A DNA stretch of 64,000 bases from Harmonia axyridis (GCF_914767665.1 NC_059502.1:39481812-39545811), one strand, 5' to 3'. Shown: positions 22,201 to 32,989, numbered from the stretch's first letter. Program-made: numbers and translations. Notes: generated by a model from the letters alone, not told the origin.

Positions 22201-23214
22201 TTAGTTTTTTGAATCTTCATTCTTCCTTCCAGGTGGTAGTGATACAACAGTTGGAGTTCCCTTGATATATTTGATAGCAATATCAGTATCCCCCAAATCC
22301 TGTCTTCTCTTGAGCTCCTCGCGGGCAGCACTCAGCGTAGAAATCCGTGCCCTAGTTTTATCATCCTGTATTCTTATGTTGTGGTATTTCTGGTTGCCTT
22401 GTAGGGAAGTTTTGTCTCTCAGTATAGTTGAAGCTATTTCAGGGTTGGAAAAAGTAAGTTTGGTCCAGCGAGGTTTTCTTTTGTCCTTTGACCGAATTCT
22501 CATGGTATTTGTTAGATATCGACTCTAGTTGGCAGAAATAAGGTCAACAATTTCACCAACGACAGGCAGATCATTATTATCCTCTCTTTCGGGCAGATTG
22601 GTGATGATAAGATTGAAAGACTTCTTCACCCTATCCAAGATCTCAGGCAAATCGTCAGCCGGAACATCTTTTCGGATAAGAGAAAGTGTTGACTCCACAT
22701 TTTCCATCTTTTCAGCAATTGATGTTATGTTGTTAGAGAGGGACGTGTGAGCGTCCTGGAGACACGATATGTCCGACTTACATGCCTGAATAGAGGATTC
22801 GTGAGCCGCCAAAGTACTAGAATGTTCGTTCAATGTCGCCGTACAGATATCCAGCTTAGTGAAAAGATCATCTACTCGTTTTCCGACTCTCTCCAGACCA
22901 GCGTTCATAGCTCGCATCTGCTCCATGAGAGCATTGAAATGAACGATCGTAATAGGATCGTTTGTAGCGGAAACTGAGGGAGAAGATGGGGATGTTGATC
23001 GTGCATCAGTGGAAGTGGAACCGCTACGAAGCAAACGGCCGGAGGTGGTGCAAGAGGGACACACCCATTTGGCATTGGTCTCGCTCAAATACTCCTGATC
23101 TTTCTTCGCGACGTTGACACAAACGGGGTGAAAATTTCCCCTGCACTTATAACAGCTGATGGGAGAAGAACCGGCTGGAATCGGTTTAGTACATTTGGAG
23201 CAACTATTCGGCAT
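22201..23214 (-). pseudogene. LINE-2 ORF1, PHD-finger coiled-coil protein with in-frame amber
   Basis: Starts at MPNSCSKCTKPIPAGSSPIS. Zinc ligands CSKC, CYKC, HPVC and CPSC form a PHD-type finger. A coiled-coil region follows (MRAMNAGLERVGKRVDDL, SSLAAHESSIQACKSDIS-like), then the RNA-binding-like part (KSFNLIITNLPEREDNN). At 22525-22527 a TAG interrupts the frame, and the same frame continues with MRIRSKDKRKPRWTKLTFSN to the C-terminus (YIKGTPTVVSLPPG). A single nonsense change therefore separates it from an open frame. Confidence 0.75.
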
Positions 23215-23569
23215 TGTTTTTAATGTCTTAAAATATAGGTTCAAAGGAAAACAAAAACAACAAGCTTCACTTCCTTGGGCCCGTAAGGAAGACTCACACA
23301 GATCGGGAAGGCCACGGATGGGTAAAATAATTATGGGAGAAGGAGCCTTACATTCATAGAACCAAGTGAAAAGAAAAAGGAAAATTAATATTCATTTGAA
23401 CAATCACCGGGAGTCTGAGCCACGGTGTTGCTGACGCCGCCACTGGAGGTGACTAGCGAGCGCTAAGCCGGTTTCGGGATGTTGCTTCTGGACAGCGGTA
23501 TGGGTCAAGGTCACGCAGTCGAGGTAATGTAAATGAAACAAACTAAATCAGCCGAAAATCGAACTAATT

Positions 23570-23829
23570 TTCAAAACTAGAGTTCGGGTGTAACTAATTG
23601 ATGAAATGTAAACAGACTACTCACTCTGTACAATATTTACAGTCTGAAAATGTTGGCTTTTTAGGCAATAATAATACAATATATTCGGAGCACCACAAGA
23701 ACGTCTATATTTCACGAATGTTGAATACGATTGTTTTACGATGTTTTAAATTCTGAGCATTGTGACGGCGACTTTCTTCGGATTGTTGATTGTTTACTAT
23801 TTTCCTTCTATGTTACCTCGGGCGCCAAT
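23570..23829 (-). other. gypsy leader sequence downstream of the LTR
   Basis: Read on the minus strand, this follows directly after an LTR end and a primer-binding site, as the untranslated leader of an LTR retrotransposon does. It runs into the 5' part of LINE-2, so the gypsy body that should follow was lost or displaced by that LINE. Confidence 0.5.
23812..23829 (-). other. gypsy primer-binding site
   Basis: The minus strand reads ATTGGCGCCCGAGGTAAC right after the LTR terminus ...CGCA. TGGCGCCCGA matches the start of tRNA-Lys-type primer-binding sites; the rest differs, so the exact primer is uncertain. Confidence 0.6.
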
Positions 23830-24300
23830 TGCGATAGGTTTTATTAGGTCGCAATTCCTTACGTCGCTCACTATTATCGACCCCGGGTAGCTTTTAAACA
23901 GTTGGAGAAGGGTTCGATTCAATCTAAGGTAAGAGCAATTGACCAGTGGTGATTTCTTTCACTAAATGGCAGTAAATGTCTATGAGATAAATAAAAGACA
24001 CTCTGACGAAACACACTATATTTAACACTATTCGTTCCCTTATGTACAACACCAAATTATATACAATACTATCCTATATATACAATATGCAAAAGTCAAC
24101 TAAACACCAAAAGCAGATATTTACAATGCAACAGGGTACGGAACGAGAACTAAGCGAGGTGAGCAGGTGGCTTATATCAAGCAGCAGAAATGAGTAAGCA
24201 GTGAGCAGGCAAATTGAGCAATGATAAAAACGGTTGAGTGCGGACAAGCGTGGAAAGCATGCAGATTGGCGTATGAAATGCAGTCTAATAAGTCAGATGT

Positions 24301-24476
24301 GACTACCTATCCTGTGTTCCGTACGGTCTGGTTCGATAACTCTTTATTAGAGAAAGCAAGCCTAAACAATATCTTCGAATCAGGTCTTGACTACCTATCC
24401 TGTGTTCCGTACGGTCTGGTTCGATAACTCTTTATTAAAGAAAGCAAGCCTAAACAATATCTTCGAATCAGGTCTT
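24301..24476. repeat. 88-bp tandem repeat, two copies, in LTR
   Basis: GACTACCTATCCTGTGTTCC starts at 24301 and again at 24389; the two 88-bp units differ at about one position (TTAGAGAAAG versus TTAAAGAAAG), which points to a recent duplication. Confidence 0.9.
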
Positions 24477-24483
24477 GTATCGG

Positions 24484-25135
24484 CGCATCCACCAAAATGG
24501 ATATCAAGGGAATTAGGGCAAAATACTCTGTCGATAATGCGACTGTGATCCGGAGATCAAAAATAAACGACCCCTCTCCCCAAGATGAAGAGTTCTGCCT
24601 GGTGGTCCCAAATAAGAGTTGCTCCCAATAAGGGACCCGACACACAGACTCTACTTGAGAAAGTTGGATCTAAGAAATAAATCCTAATCAGGGTATTCGT
24701 CGGCGCATCCAACAAAATAAATTCCAAGTCAGGCTGGGCAGGGTGGCTCACCGAAATGACCACGGTGATCCGTGAATCGGAAATAAGCGACCCCTCTCCC
24801 CAAGATAAGGAATTCTGTCTGGTGGTCCCAAATAAGAGTTTCTCGCAATAAGGGACCCGACACACAGATTCCACTTGAGAAAGTTGGATCTTAGAAACAG
24901 ATATTCGCCGGCGCATCCACCGAAATGAATCTCAAGTCAGACCGGACAGGATGACTCACCGAAATGATACAGGTTATCCGTAAATTGGAAATAAGTGACC
25001 CCTCTCCACAAGATTAGGAGCTCTGCCTGGTGGTCCCAAATAAGAGTTGCTCGCAATAAGGGACCCGACACACAGGCTCCACTTGAGAAAGACGGATCTG
25101 AGAAATAAATTTCAAGCAGGGTATTTATTTGTCGG
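24484..25135. repeat. about 215-bp tandem repeat, three units, in LTR
   Basis: Units start at GCGCATCCAC-like sequence at 24484, 24703 and 24911, with a partial fourth start near 25135. Each contains CGACCCCTCTCC or a close variant, TGGTGGTCCCAAATAAGAGT and AAGGGACCCGACACACAG. Units have diverged by several percent with small indels. Confidence 0.85.
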
Positions 25136-25673
25136 CACATCCACCAATTCACGACTCTAGAAAGACCGGACAGGGTAAGTCGCCGAAAACGTTCAAAAGG
25201 AAAATTGTAAACTAAAAATTCAACTCTAAAATGTTACTCAAGGAAAACCACAAAACGATCCGCTCAATAAGTATCAGAAAATATCTAGCTCGAAGACACC
25301 GACGGGAGTAAATCGGAAAATATCTTTATACTTCGAAAACACCGGCGAGACTAATTCTCCTTTTCCGAAATACTTCACTTGTAATGTCGGTTGGAAGGGG
25401 AAAATTTTGAGTCTCAAAATCGGCGGTGTGCCTATGAAAAACAAACGACAACATGTAAAAAAGAACATATTGCAGAGATAACGTCTATCGCGGTGTCGCT
25501 CGGAAGTTTTTATACATAGGCTGATATTTTAAATTGCATCGTTATATTTTCATGAAATAATTAAATCAGGAATTATTCCAAATGAATTTTCCTGAACTGG
25601 ACGAAAAATACCTTCACTGCTCTCAATTAAAATTTTATTTTCACCTACTCATATGACTGGTAGAATAATGATG

Positions 25674-25832
25674 GAATTCTAAACCTGAGGCAAATTATAC
25701 TGGGTGATTCTAATAAAATAATTATTGAATTCTGAACCTGGGGCAAATTATACCGGGTGATTCTAGTAGAATAATTATTGAATTCTAAACCTGGGGCAAA
25801 TTATACGGGGTGATTCTAGTAACGAATTTCAC
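25674..25832. repeat. 53-bp tandem repeat, three copies, near LTR start
   Basis: GAATTCT(A/G)AACCTG(A/G)GGCAAATTATAC units begin at 25674, 25727 and 25780. On the minus strand they lie within the first 170 bases of the LTR, that is in U3. Confidence 0.9.
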
Positions 25833-25841
25833 TTCGTTACA

Positions 25842-25861
25842 CACCTCCCTTACTTCCCCAA
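25842..25861 (-). other. gypsy polypurine tract
   Basis: The minus strand reads GGGGAAGTAAGGGAGGTG immediately before the LTR start TGTAACG, the position expected for plus-strand priming. Confidence 0.7.
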
Positions 25862-26472
25862 AAAAAAACGAAAGTTTATTTTTGTCACCACCTACTACCT
25901 CGTTGTTCAGAAATCTATTGGCAGACGTCCAATAAAACCCCTGGATAAATCTTCAATGGTCAGCGATGGAGGTTCGTCGGGGGTCGCAGCAGCTTGCATT
26001 GGATTCCAATGGACTCTGGGTTGTGCCGATCTTATCTCGCTTGCTGATTACGGTTTCCGTCAGCTCTCGATGGCTCCTCTTGTCGCCTTGTTTTTACTCG
26101 ACTCTCTTGGGGTAACTTTTTCGGGCTCGGATATTCCCTGGACATTACCCCTTCGCAGTCTTGGCCAGTAGTCGAATGCTTCTACCACCAGCTCGTCTAG
26201 ATGTGCTTACATGGAATCCACCAATCTGATATTGAATAGGCCCTACTACTTTCTGGACATGTCTATTCTGAAACATAAAAGGATTAGCACCCATTCGTAT
26301 GGAATTCCCCACGACCAACGACGACCCACTTCGGACTCCAACATAAGGACGTCTTGATCGACGGCCTCACTCTCTGGGAGTCCAAATTCGCATTGTGGTC
26401 CCATCTACAGAAGAGGCGGATAATGTGATCGCCAAAGTTCGGGGCTGCTCAGAAAACGAGCGGCTAACACGG
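25862..26472 (-). other. gypsy 3' untranslated region
   Basis: Between the pol stop and the polypurine tract. No env-like frame is seen on the minus strand; a 71-codon open stretch on the plus strand is antisense and not accepted. Confidence 0.5.
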
Positions 26473-27115
26473 TTACACCTTATTGGCATGCTCTCCACCT
26501 AGCTTATCCTCGTGGAACGGTTTCAAATCTTTCACGTGGATATGACGGAGGCATTTACCCGACCCGCTTTTCAAGTCGTAAACCACTGGAGATATGACTT
26601 TGGTAACGGTATTTGGACCAGAATATTTGGGCGCTAATTTAGATGCAAAGCCTTCTGCCGCCGACGACAACGGATGTTCCCGGCGCAAAACTTTGTCACC
26701 TACCCGGTACGACCACGCTCTCCTCCGGAGATTATAATACCAACTCTGTTGGTTGAATGCACGAGCCAGCTGTAGTCTAACAAACTCCCGTGTCTCTTGG
26801 AGTCGCTTGATGCGATTTGAGTATTGGTCTACCCCTTGGACCTGTGGTTCCTCCGTTGATTTCTCTGCGTCACTTTTGGTTCCTGATGTTCGACGGTTCG
26901 TTTCTGGGGAGTGAACCTCCCGAACGAAATTCAGGAACGCCGGTGTGAATCCGGTGGACTCATGTTTGGCAGAATTCAACGCGAAAGTCAGTTCTCCCAC
27001 TCGCTCATCCCAGGAGCGATGATCCTGCTCGCAGAATTGTGCTATCATGGTTTTGATGGTCCGGTTAGTTCTTTCCACGGGATTGCACTGCGGCGAATAG
27101 ACAGGAGCGAACCTA
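26473..27115 (-). pseudogene. gypsy integrase, C-terminal part
   Basis: The frame picks up the integrase core after a shift near 27115 (VERTNRTIKTMIAQFCEQDH, with the Glu of the D,D(35)E triad near its start) and continues WDERVGELTFALNSAKHEST, GFTPAFLNF, and a C-terminal SH3-like part (YRVGDKVLRREHPLSS, FASKLAPKYSGPNTVTKVIS) ending HEDKLGGEHANKV. The C-terminus is complete. It is separated from the N-terminal half by one frameshift. Confidence 0.8.
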
Positions 27116-28324
27116 TGTTGGACTCATCAGACTCTTCAGGTTTTCCCTAAATAGACGTCCGTCGTATTGAGAACCATTGTCGCTTATAACGGTCTTTGGA
27201 CATCCAAAATCGGTGATGTGGTACGGTTGCATTTTCCCTGGAGGTTTTTGTTGGCAAACTTTATGCCTCTGGCATTGCTTGCACCTTCGAACGTATTGAG
27301 CTGCTTCACGAAGCATCCCAGGCCAATAGTAGCTTTGGGCCACTCGAGATATGGTCTTTGCGACTCTCAAGTTACCAGCCACTGGCTCATCATGGTTCTC
27401 CCGCAGGATCGACTGCCGATCCTCGGTCGGGATGCACAGTTTCCACGGTGTTCCCATCTCCGTTTCCGTGAAGTCGTCGGCGCTCCAAAAATATCTGTAT
27501 AACCTCCCCTCCTGTATCCGGTAATCTGGAAATTCCGCAGGATTCTTCGAGGCCTCCTGGTATTTCTTGGTATACCACGGGCATCGGTTCGTGTTCTTAA
27601 CCAAATAGACCTGTTCCTCGATTTTCTGCATCTTGGGCTTACCCGGACGGTATCTAGGCTTTTTCCGTTTAATCTTCGGTAGGGCCATCCTTGTTCCTTC
27701 GGAACCTCCAAGTTCCTCCCCCGGGAACTTCTGAACGACTCGTGTTTCCTGTCGGTGCAAGGAACTGATCGATGAGTTGTACGGCGTGGAGATCGGCGAA
27801 ACGGCTCTCTTTAGCAACTTGCTCTTGTGGAAGCACTGCGAGGTACGGAAATCAATCTTGAAATCGTGCGAAGCCAGCAGGTCCATTCCTAGAACCAGAT
27901 CCATCGGTAGATGGGGCACCAAATGGAGTCGAGATTTGATCTCCTCCTCCCCAAACCGTATTATGGGCTCGTACATCTTTTTCACGGTGATTGAACTTCC
28001 ATCGGCCACTGTGGCCACCATATCTGCGATCTCCCATGGAAAAACTCCCATCCTCCTGCATGCCTCTGCTGCCTTTTTGCTCAAAAAGGACTTAGACGCA
28101 CTAGTGTCTAGCAGGGCTGCCACGGACTGTCTTCCGATGTGGACAGCGACTATTGGCCGGTTATCCTGCGTGTACGCTGACTGCTTGATTGGGGATGCCA
28201 TGGAACGGAACTGTCTCTTCCCCGCGAGGCAGCTGCGCTCTAGTTTTCCGAACATCGGCAATCCCTGGACATCACGCCTTGCTTCCCACATCGGGAACAA
28301 AACAGCCTCGGCGTTGATTGACAC
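27113..28324 (-). pseudogene. gypsy pol: protease and N-terminal integrase, RT/RNase H deleted
   Basis: An open frame with an aspartic protease (AALLDTSASKSFLSKKA, where the usual third catalytic-loop Gly is Ser; then LPMDLVLGMDLLASHDF). Soon after, with no reverse transcriptase or RNase H between, come the region before the integrase and its zinc-binding HHCC domain (HDEPVAGNL ... CKQCQRHK), then part of the core (KTVISDNGSQYDGRLF). Roughly 700 residues of RT and RNase H are missing from the middle, yet the frame stays open across the junction. It ends by frameshift at about 27115. Confidence 0.8.
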
Positions 28325-28385
28325 TCCCTTCTCAAGTGTCCGACCTTACCACAACCCCAGCATTGAAGTTCTCGGAGCCTGGTGG
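28240..28385 (-). pseudogene. gypsy gag C-terminus with two zinc knuckles
   Basis: In the frame other than pol, the minus strand reads CWGCGKVGHLRREC then CSRCGKQGVMSRDC before a stop at 28240-28242. Two CCHC-like motifs at the end of gag, overlapping the start of pol, are the normal gypsy layout (the second lacks the His). Upstream, an in-frame stop near 28390 and then loss of similarity show that gag is truncated here. Confidence 0.75.
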
Positions 28386-28439
28386 GCAGCCACTACATTC
28401 TGAACGAATCTTTGAAATATAGTTTTCATCGAAGTAAAC

Positions 28440-28690
28440 ACTGTAAGTGCAGGAAGTATTAGAGAACTGCCTTTGACACTAATTTTGGGTGCCATACCTA
28501 TAAAGTTTAATATGATGTCCGATAGATATCATAATTTTCGGAGTTGCGTCGCATATGAAGGAGCTGCCTTAGAAACCAGCATCGGACAGTTTTGGGCTGT
28601 TTGTCGCCGCAATAATAATGACATGCTGAGAGAAAATGAGAGAAAGTGTTAAACATCACCAAAAATCTATATTTATTAATTTATACACTG
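28440..28690. other. nothing recognised
   Basis: Mixed-composition sequence to the right of the gypsy remnant with no open frame or repeat that I can support. Confidence 0.5.
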
Positions 28691-28696
28691 TGAAAT

Positions 28697-28800
28697 CAAT
28701 TAATGTTTGTTTTGAATGTTGATTTGTTTGTTTGAAAAATTGTTTCGTTTGTTTCGAGAGTTGTTTTGTTTGTTTTGAAAGTTGTTTTATTTGTTCTGAA
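28697..28800. repeat. imperfect tandem repeat, about 24-bp unit
   Basis: Four to five degenerate units built on TTGTTTGTTTTGAAAGTTG. On the minus strand they read as repeated SKQTKQL, which is a repeat artefact rather than a gene. Confidence 0.75.
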
Positions 28801-28936
28801 AATTTTATAGATAAATATATTTTTATATTGTCTATTTTATTGAGCATTCCTATCGTGGTATCCTTCAACATGAAATTAAAATATTATTTTATCAAACTTA
28901 CTGAAAGATATATCAACGTCTTAAATCAATCCCAAT

Positions 28937-28941
28937 ATATT

Positions 28942-29031
<90 letters not shown>
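28937..29031. repeat. (TA)n microsatellite
   Basis: About 95 bases of nearly pure TA, the longest uninterrupted tract in the first half of the window. Confidence 0.95.
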
Positions 29032-29034
<3 letters not shown>

Positions 29035-29160
29035 TAAGTGATGAGGTATTCCTGAAGATAAAACGGTATTGAAATGTCGACTCATAGAAATTTGTATTTC
29101 CCCACTTCAACCCAATGCCTACCTTCCAATGCAACAACTCATAATTATAACTAGTCTTCG
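29032..29160 (+). mobile_element. Penelope pLTR relic
   Basis: CCTGAAGATAAAACGGTATT then GAAATGTCGACT resembles the CCTGAAGAAGG...GATCGAAACGTCGACT core of the pLTRs at 36085-36937 and 42797-44636, and it abuts a (TA)n tract as they do. No protein is left. Confidence 0.45.
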
Positions 29161-30000
29161 GATAAATATGCATTGAAAAAATTCATACTTTAATAATAAT
29201 AATAATATCAGACTAAATAAAACATTTTTCGAAGATTATATTGATTTACTCACAATAAATTTACAGAATTTCACTATTACACAAACCTGGGACATAATGT
29301 ATTAAATTGTCAAATATAAACTTACGCCTATTATCGCGCATGAAAGATTCACTATGTCCGTATAATTCGAATTACTGGCGACAATTTCCTCATTTTGTTA
29401 CATCTAACAATAAAAAAAAAATCATAAGCAGTATTTTCATTTGAAACTGAAGGTATTTTTATGAAAGACTACTATTATTCAAGTTACTTAACCTATAAAA
29501 AACATTTTCAATAATTTATATGTTTTCTGGAGAAAGTCTTTTGGTTTTCAATGCTTAAAATATTCCCGGTAAAACAAATGATATTGAATTCAAAATTCAT
29601 TAAAAATATGGCAATTGTTCATTATTAATAGGTACAATTTTGTCTTCAACTCGAATTCCCAATAACATTATGTGCTTCGCATCTTTCTTCTACAAGCGTT
29701 GTTTGTTATTTCATTTAATGAATAAAAGTGTTATCTTCAGCTTCTCCTTACAGCTTTTGTATATTGGAATTGTATAATGTCTGAACATAGTTTTTTCGCA
29801 ATAAAAGATTCGTCTGGAGTATTCTGCTTAATATGTTAAAAAAAAATTGTAAATTTTTCAATGTTGAAAACATAATGTCCGCAAAAATTAGAGCTTCACT
29901 CAATCCTTCGGTGAACTACTGGGACGACAAACGGATTCTAGCGCCCCTCATTTAGAAAAAGATACAAATATAGCAAAATACAAAAACATCGAATAAGTAT
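29161..30000. other. AT-rich spacer
   Basis: A short (TAA)n at 29191-29205 is the only structure seen. No gene on either strand. Confidence 0.5.
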
Positions 30001-30403
30001 ACAGGTTGATTTAAAATTCAGTATCAAGATATCAGGGGCGTATTTTTCAGGTAGAAATAATGCTTTTTTTCAATAATCTGTGCCCGCAAACGCTTCGTTA
30101 CCGAGCTACAGGGCATAAAAGTTTCAAGATTTTTTTTTGTGAAAGTAAAATCATTTTTTGTAATTGGCTGCATTTAATTGAAATTTTTACTAAAGATAAA
30201 AACCTATTATTACATTGAAAACAATTTTTTTTTGATTTATGAGCAAATTACAAGTTTCCTTAGACTTTAACTAAAAATAAGAACTTTAACGCTTTTTGGC
30301 TCGGAAACTAAGCGTTTGCGGACACATGCTCATGGAAAAAAGTCTTATTTTGACTTGAAAAATACGCCCCTGATATCTTGATACTGAATTTCGAATCACC
30401 CCC
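30001..30403. mobile_element. foldback MITE, about 400 bp
   Basis: The two halves are imperfect reverse complements: 30001-30200 against 30204-30403. The best-preserved stretches are ATTCAGTATCAAGATATCAG with GGGGCGTATTTTTCA and TGTGTCCGCAAACGCTTAGT or close variants. There is no coding capacity and almost no spacer. Ends begin (A)CAGG(T/G)TGATT. Confidence 0.75.
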
Positions 30404-30529
30404 ACAATAATTATCTCATGCAAGTACCTAGTGGTTCAAAAACAATCAATTTTCATCATGAAATAATGCTATAGTTCTTGAACGATCTAGGGTCAATTTA
30501 GTTAGCGCTCTTGGATTATGACCCGAGAG

Positions 30530-30745
30530 AAGCTCAACTTCCTTCCCACCCGGTCGCTCCGGCCCTAGGTGTGTTAGTTCTGTGTGTTCGATTCTTAGAC
30601 GGTGTATTCTGGCTAGATATGCTGTTTTGACACATCGTTTGAATTCTCTTAATTTACTTTCAGTTTCGTTCCATCTGCTCTGCCATCCTTCGACTATATA
30701 GTTTTTGAAGTTGACATCGATTATGTGTTCCCTTGTAATGCTTAC
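30530..30745 (-). pseudogene. LINE C-terminal fragment
   Basis: The minus strand has an open stretch reading NFKNYIVEGWQSRWNETESK, LREFKRCVKTAYLARIHRLR and IEHTELTHLG. The W..RWN....KLR pattern followed by RLRI.HT.LTH is typical of the region after RNase H in I/Jockey-type LINEs. It is too short to place further. Confidence 0.55.
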
Positions 30746-31179
30746 CAGATGTTAGTAATATTAGCAATCGGGATAAATATATCCTCCAAACACTCCATTC
30801 CTTTGGAATTGAGTAGTCAATAGCTCATAAAAGTTGGTTGGGATTTGTCAAATATATTCTCGACGTACGGTTCTATTTGGCTTGTTTCTATTCTAAAATA
30901 TGCAGATAAAACAGAAAATTAGTAGTTATGCACTGCAAAGCAAAAATATCCCATTTGAGACACAAATTTATACGCATTAGCAAATCAGGTTAAACAAAAG
31001 CAGATTAATCCGAAACATAATTTTATTTTATGATGAAGTGTGCTGCTACATTTACCCATCGCAATGAAATAACTACAAATATTTCGAAAACTGTAGGCGA
31101 AAAAAATCCATACCATACGCCACAAAGTGAGCACAATTTATCTGAATTAAAAAATTACCGTCCGCCAAGTAAGTGACTC

Positions 31180-31340
31180 ACAGGGAAAACTCAAAATATC
31201 TCGAAAACTGAATAGGCACAAAATACCCAAATAAAAAAAATTGAAAATTTCCATGTATGAGTCACAGGGTCAAGTTGGCGACTCACGGGAAAAACTCGAA
31301 ATATCTCGAAAACTTAATGGGCACAAAATATTTTTTATAC
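31180..31340 (+). repeat. short direct duplication, about 92-bp period
   Basis: GACTCACAGGGAAAACTCAA, then AATATCTCGAAAACT, at 31188 recurs as GACTCACGGGAAAAACTCGA at 31280. No gene. The following 31341-31620 holds a moderately GC-rich stretch (31400-31530) that I cannot assign and an ATT microsatellite near 31541-31556. Confidence 0.65.
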
Positions 31341-31631
31341 GGCAAAAATTGGCACAAAATACCCAAAGCAATTTGATACCAAAATTCTGGCAGTGGATCA
31401 CCAACTTGACGCACCTGTCGTCCGTTACTCTGGACAGGGACCCTACGACAGGTTTCAGCTTCCCGGGTCAGGGAGCTCCGGTGGGCAGGAGTAAATTCAA
31501 CTCTCCTGATAGGGGAATCGCTTGGGATTTTTACCGCTACTATTATTATTATAATAATTTACTTAATACTTGAGTAGAGTAGATTTGAAATTTCAATAAA
31601 GGATATAAAAAATAACTTTGTTCAGGCCGAG

Positions 31632-31636
<5 letters not shown>

Positions 31637-31691
<55 letters not shown>
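31637..31691. repeat. (TA)n microsatellite
   Basis: Pure TA tract beside a Penelope relic. Confidence 0.95.
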
Positions 31692-31697
<6 letters not shown>

Positions 31698-31917
31698 GTG
31701 AAGTTAAGAGTCTCAGGTATATTTAGATCAATGAGATAAGGGTTTATCGACTCAATGTTTGGAGGAATAAATAAAAGAATGTACAATATTGTACATTCTT
31801 TTAGAAGCCCTGAAGAAGCATTAAAAAAATGCGAAAGCTTGGCACAGAATAAAGAGTTCATCTTTTTATTTATTCCTCCAAACATTGAGTCGATAAACCC
31901 TTATCTCATTGATCTAT
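31692..31917 (+). mobile_element. Penelope-like relic, palindromic pLTR
   Basis: Two opposed copies of ATCAATGAGATAAGGGTTTA (about 31726 and, inverted, about 31890-31914) surround a hammerhead-like core CCTGAAGAAGCATTAAAAAA then ATGCGAAAGCTTGG at 31808-31845, followed by AATAAAGAG. The same core and AATAAAGAG occur in the PLE at 48712-49835. No protein remains. Confidence 0.7.
31808..31842 (+). ncRNA. hammerhead-ribozyme-like motif
   Basis: CTGAAGA box, GCATT/AATGC stem and GAAA box in order, as in PLE-encoded minimal hammerheads. Confidence 0.5.
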
Positions 31918-32187
31918 ATATATATACAGGGTGAGTCTTTGACTTGTACATATATTTTAACCCAAGATTCCTGAGGTCAAAAGAAACACTTTTCTCCTCT
32001 ACCATTTTTTCCGATTCGGCCCGGTTAAAAAGATACAGGCTGTTGAAAATCGTTAAAAAAATGTGATTTTCGGCTATATCTCATAAATGGTTCTATCGAA
32101 GGAAATGATTTTTGAAATATAGCTTTTTTTTGATGTGATACATCTTATCCGAACACAAGATTCCATACACATTCTTCTGTTTCTTTA

Positions 32188-32989
32188 GGCCCGGTGCACA
32201 CATCCGACTTTTGCAGTTACGACACCCGTTGCGGTGTCGTACCTATTCAATGCACACTACATACTACACCGCCGTGGTTGCGGAGCCGGATCAATTCAAT
32301 GCGCACTAGTTTCCCAATCAGCATCGTGAATGTAATACTTTCTGGACTTATTTGATTATAGTATTTGTTGGATCATAAAAATTTATAACTTTTTCAGTTT
32401 TTCATGATTTCTACAAAACTGTCACTCATATGATCTTGAAATCTCTAGCTGTTTCAAAAATTGAATTTAAATTTTTATCGATAAGAGTTTGAATAAGACA
32501 CTTTATTACTTTCGCAATAACTATAGACAATGATAAAATCGTACGGAAGAAAATATATAAGCTACCAGCGGACTCACCGATCATGAGAAATAGACATGAA
32601 TTGTTGAAAATCCTGTTGTTCGAAGAATTGATGAGAACAACATACTACTACCCAATAAATTTTTCTGATGACATCATCTCATTTTAGTTTCTTCAATGAA
32701 GAACTCGATATCCAATTCCCTTTCTACCATTGTGCGAACTCACGACAAAAGTCGTATGTGTGCACAGGTCAATATAGAAAAGAGTACTGAGAGATCGCAT
32801 GTACGACTGCGGCCCAGTTGCGGCCTAGAGGGACATGCTACCAAAAAACGATCGTATGATGGCAGTTACGACGTCGCAACGGCACGGCGGGTAGTGTGCA
32901 TGCTCCCATTTGATTCTTTGTACCACAGGCCGCAAGTACGACACAGCAACGGTGTCGTAACTACAAAAGTCGGATGTGTGCACCGGGCC
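32188..32989. mobile_element. Harbinger-like MITE, 802 bp, TTA duplication
   Basis: Perfect outer inverted repeats GGCCCGGTGCACACATCCGA at both ends, flanked by TTA at 32185-32187 and 32990-32992. A 3-bp TWA duplication with GG-starting ends fits PIF/Harbinger. Internally, copies of GTTACGACAC and CACACTAC recur in both orientations. No transposase. The undisturbed target is visible in family A copy 1. Confidence 0.75.

Larger units (their letters stand above)
19740..23560 (-). mobile_element. CR1-like LINE-2, internally deleted
   Basis: Minus-strand LINE with a PHD-finger ORF1 (23214-22201), ORF2 (about 22190-19890) and an (AAT)n tail seen as ATT repeats at 19751-19770. The organisation matches LINE-1 but the proteins differ clearly, so it is a separate subfamily. 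The 5' untranslated region runs to somewhere in 23260-23560, where it meets a gypsy leader; the boundary is not sharp. Defects: an in-frame TAG in ORF1, a large RT deletion and a frameshift in ORF2. Confidence 0.75.
23830..25841 (-). repeat. gypsy LTR (about 2.0 kb)
   Basis: The minus-strand start TGTAACGAAG and end CGCA are bounded by a polypurine tract upstream (25842-25861) and a primer-binding site downstream (23812-23829), which defines an LTR without needing a second copy. It begins with a hairpin, GTAACGAA / TTCGTTAC. Three internal tandem arrays (24301-24476, 24484-25135, 25674-25832) account for much of the unusual length. Confidence 0.75.

Noticed and set aside
24301..25135. Possible CRISPR-like array
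   Set aside because: Units are long, contiguous and diverged without unique spacers, lie in a eukaryotic LTR, and have no cas genes.
24391..25152. Three similar minus-strand frames with CVSGPLL / IWDHQAEL repeats
   Set aside because: They are translations of the ~215-bp tandem unit in a gypsy LTR.
27777..28403. 208-codon plus-strand frame
   Set aside because: Antisense to gypsy gag/protease, which shows clear motifs on the minus strand.
28732..29173. Open frames with long runs of alternating Ile-Tyr (also at 36719-37158, 42258-42554, 50633-51168, 53506-54031)
   Set aside because: Translations of (TA)n microsatellites; no start context, domain or splice support. Real R4 or PLE coding parts near them are listed separately.
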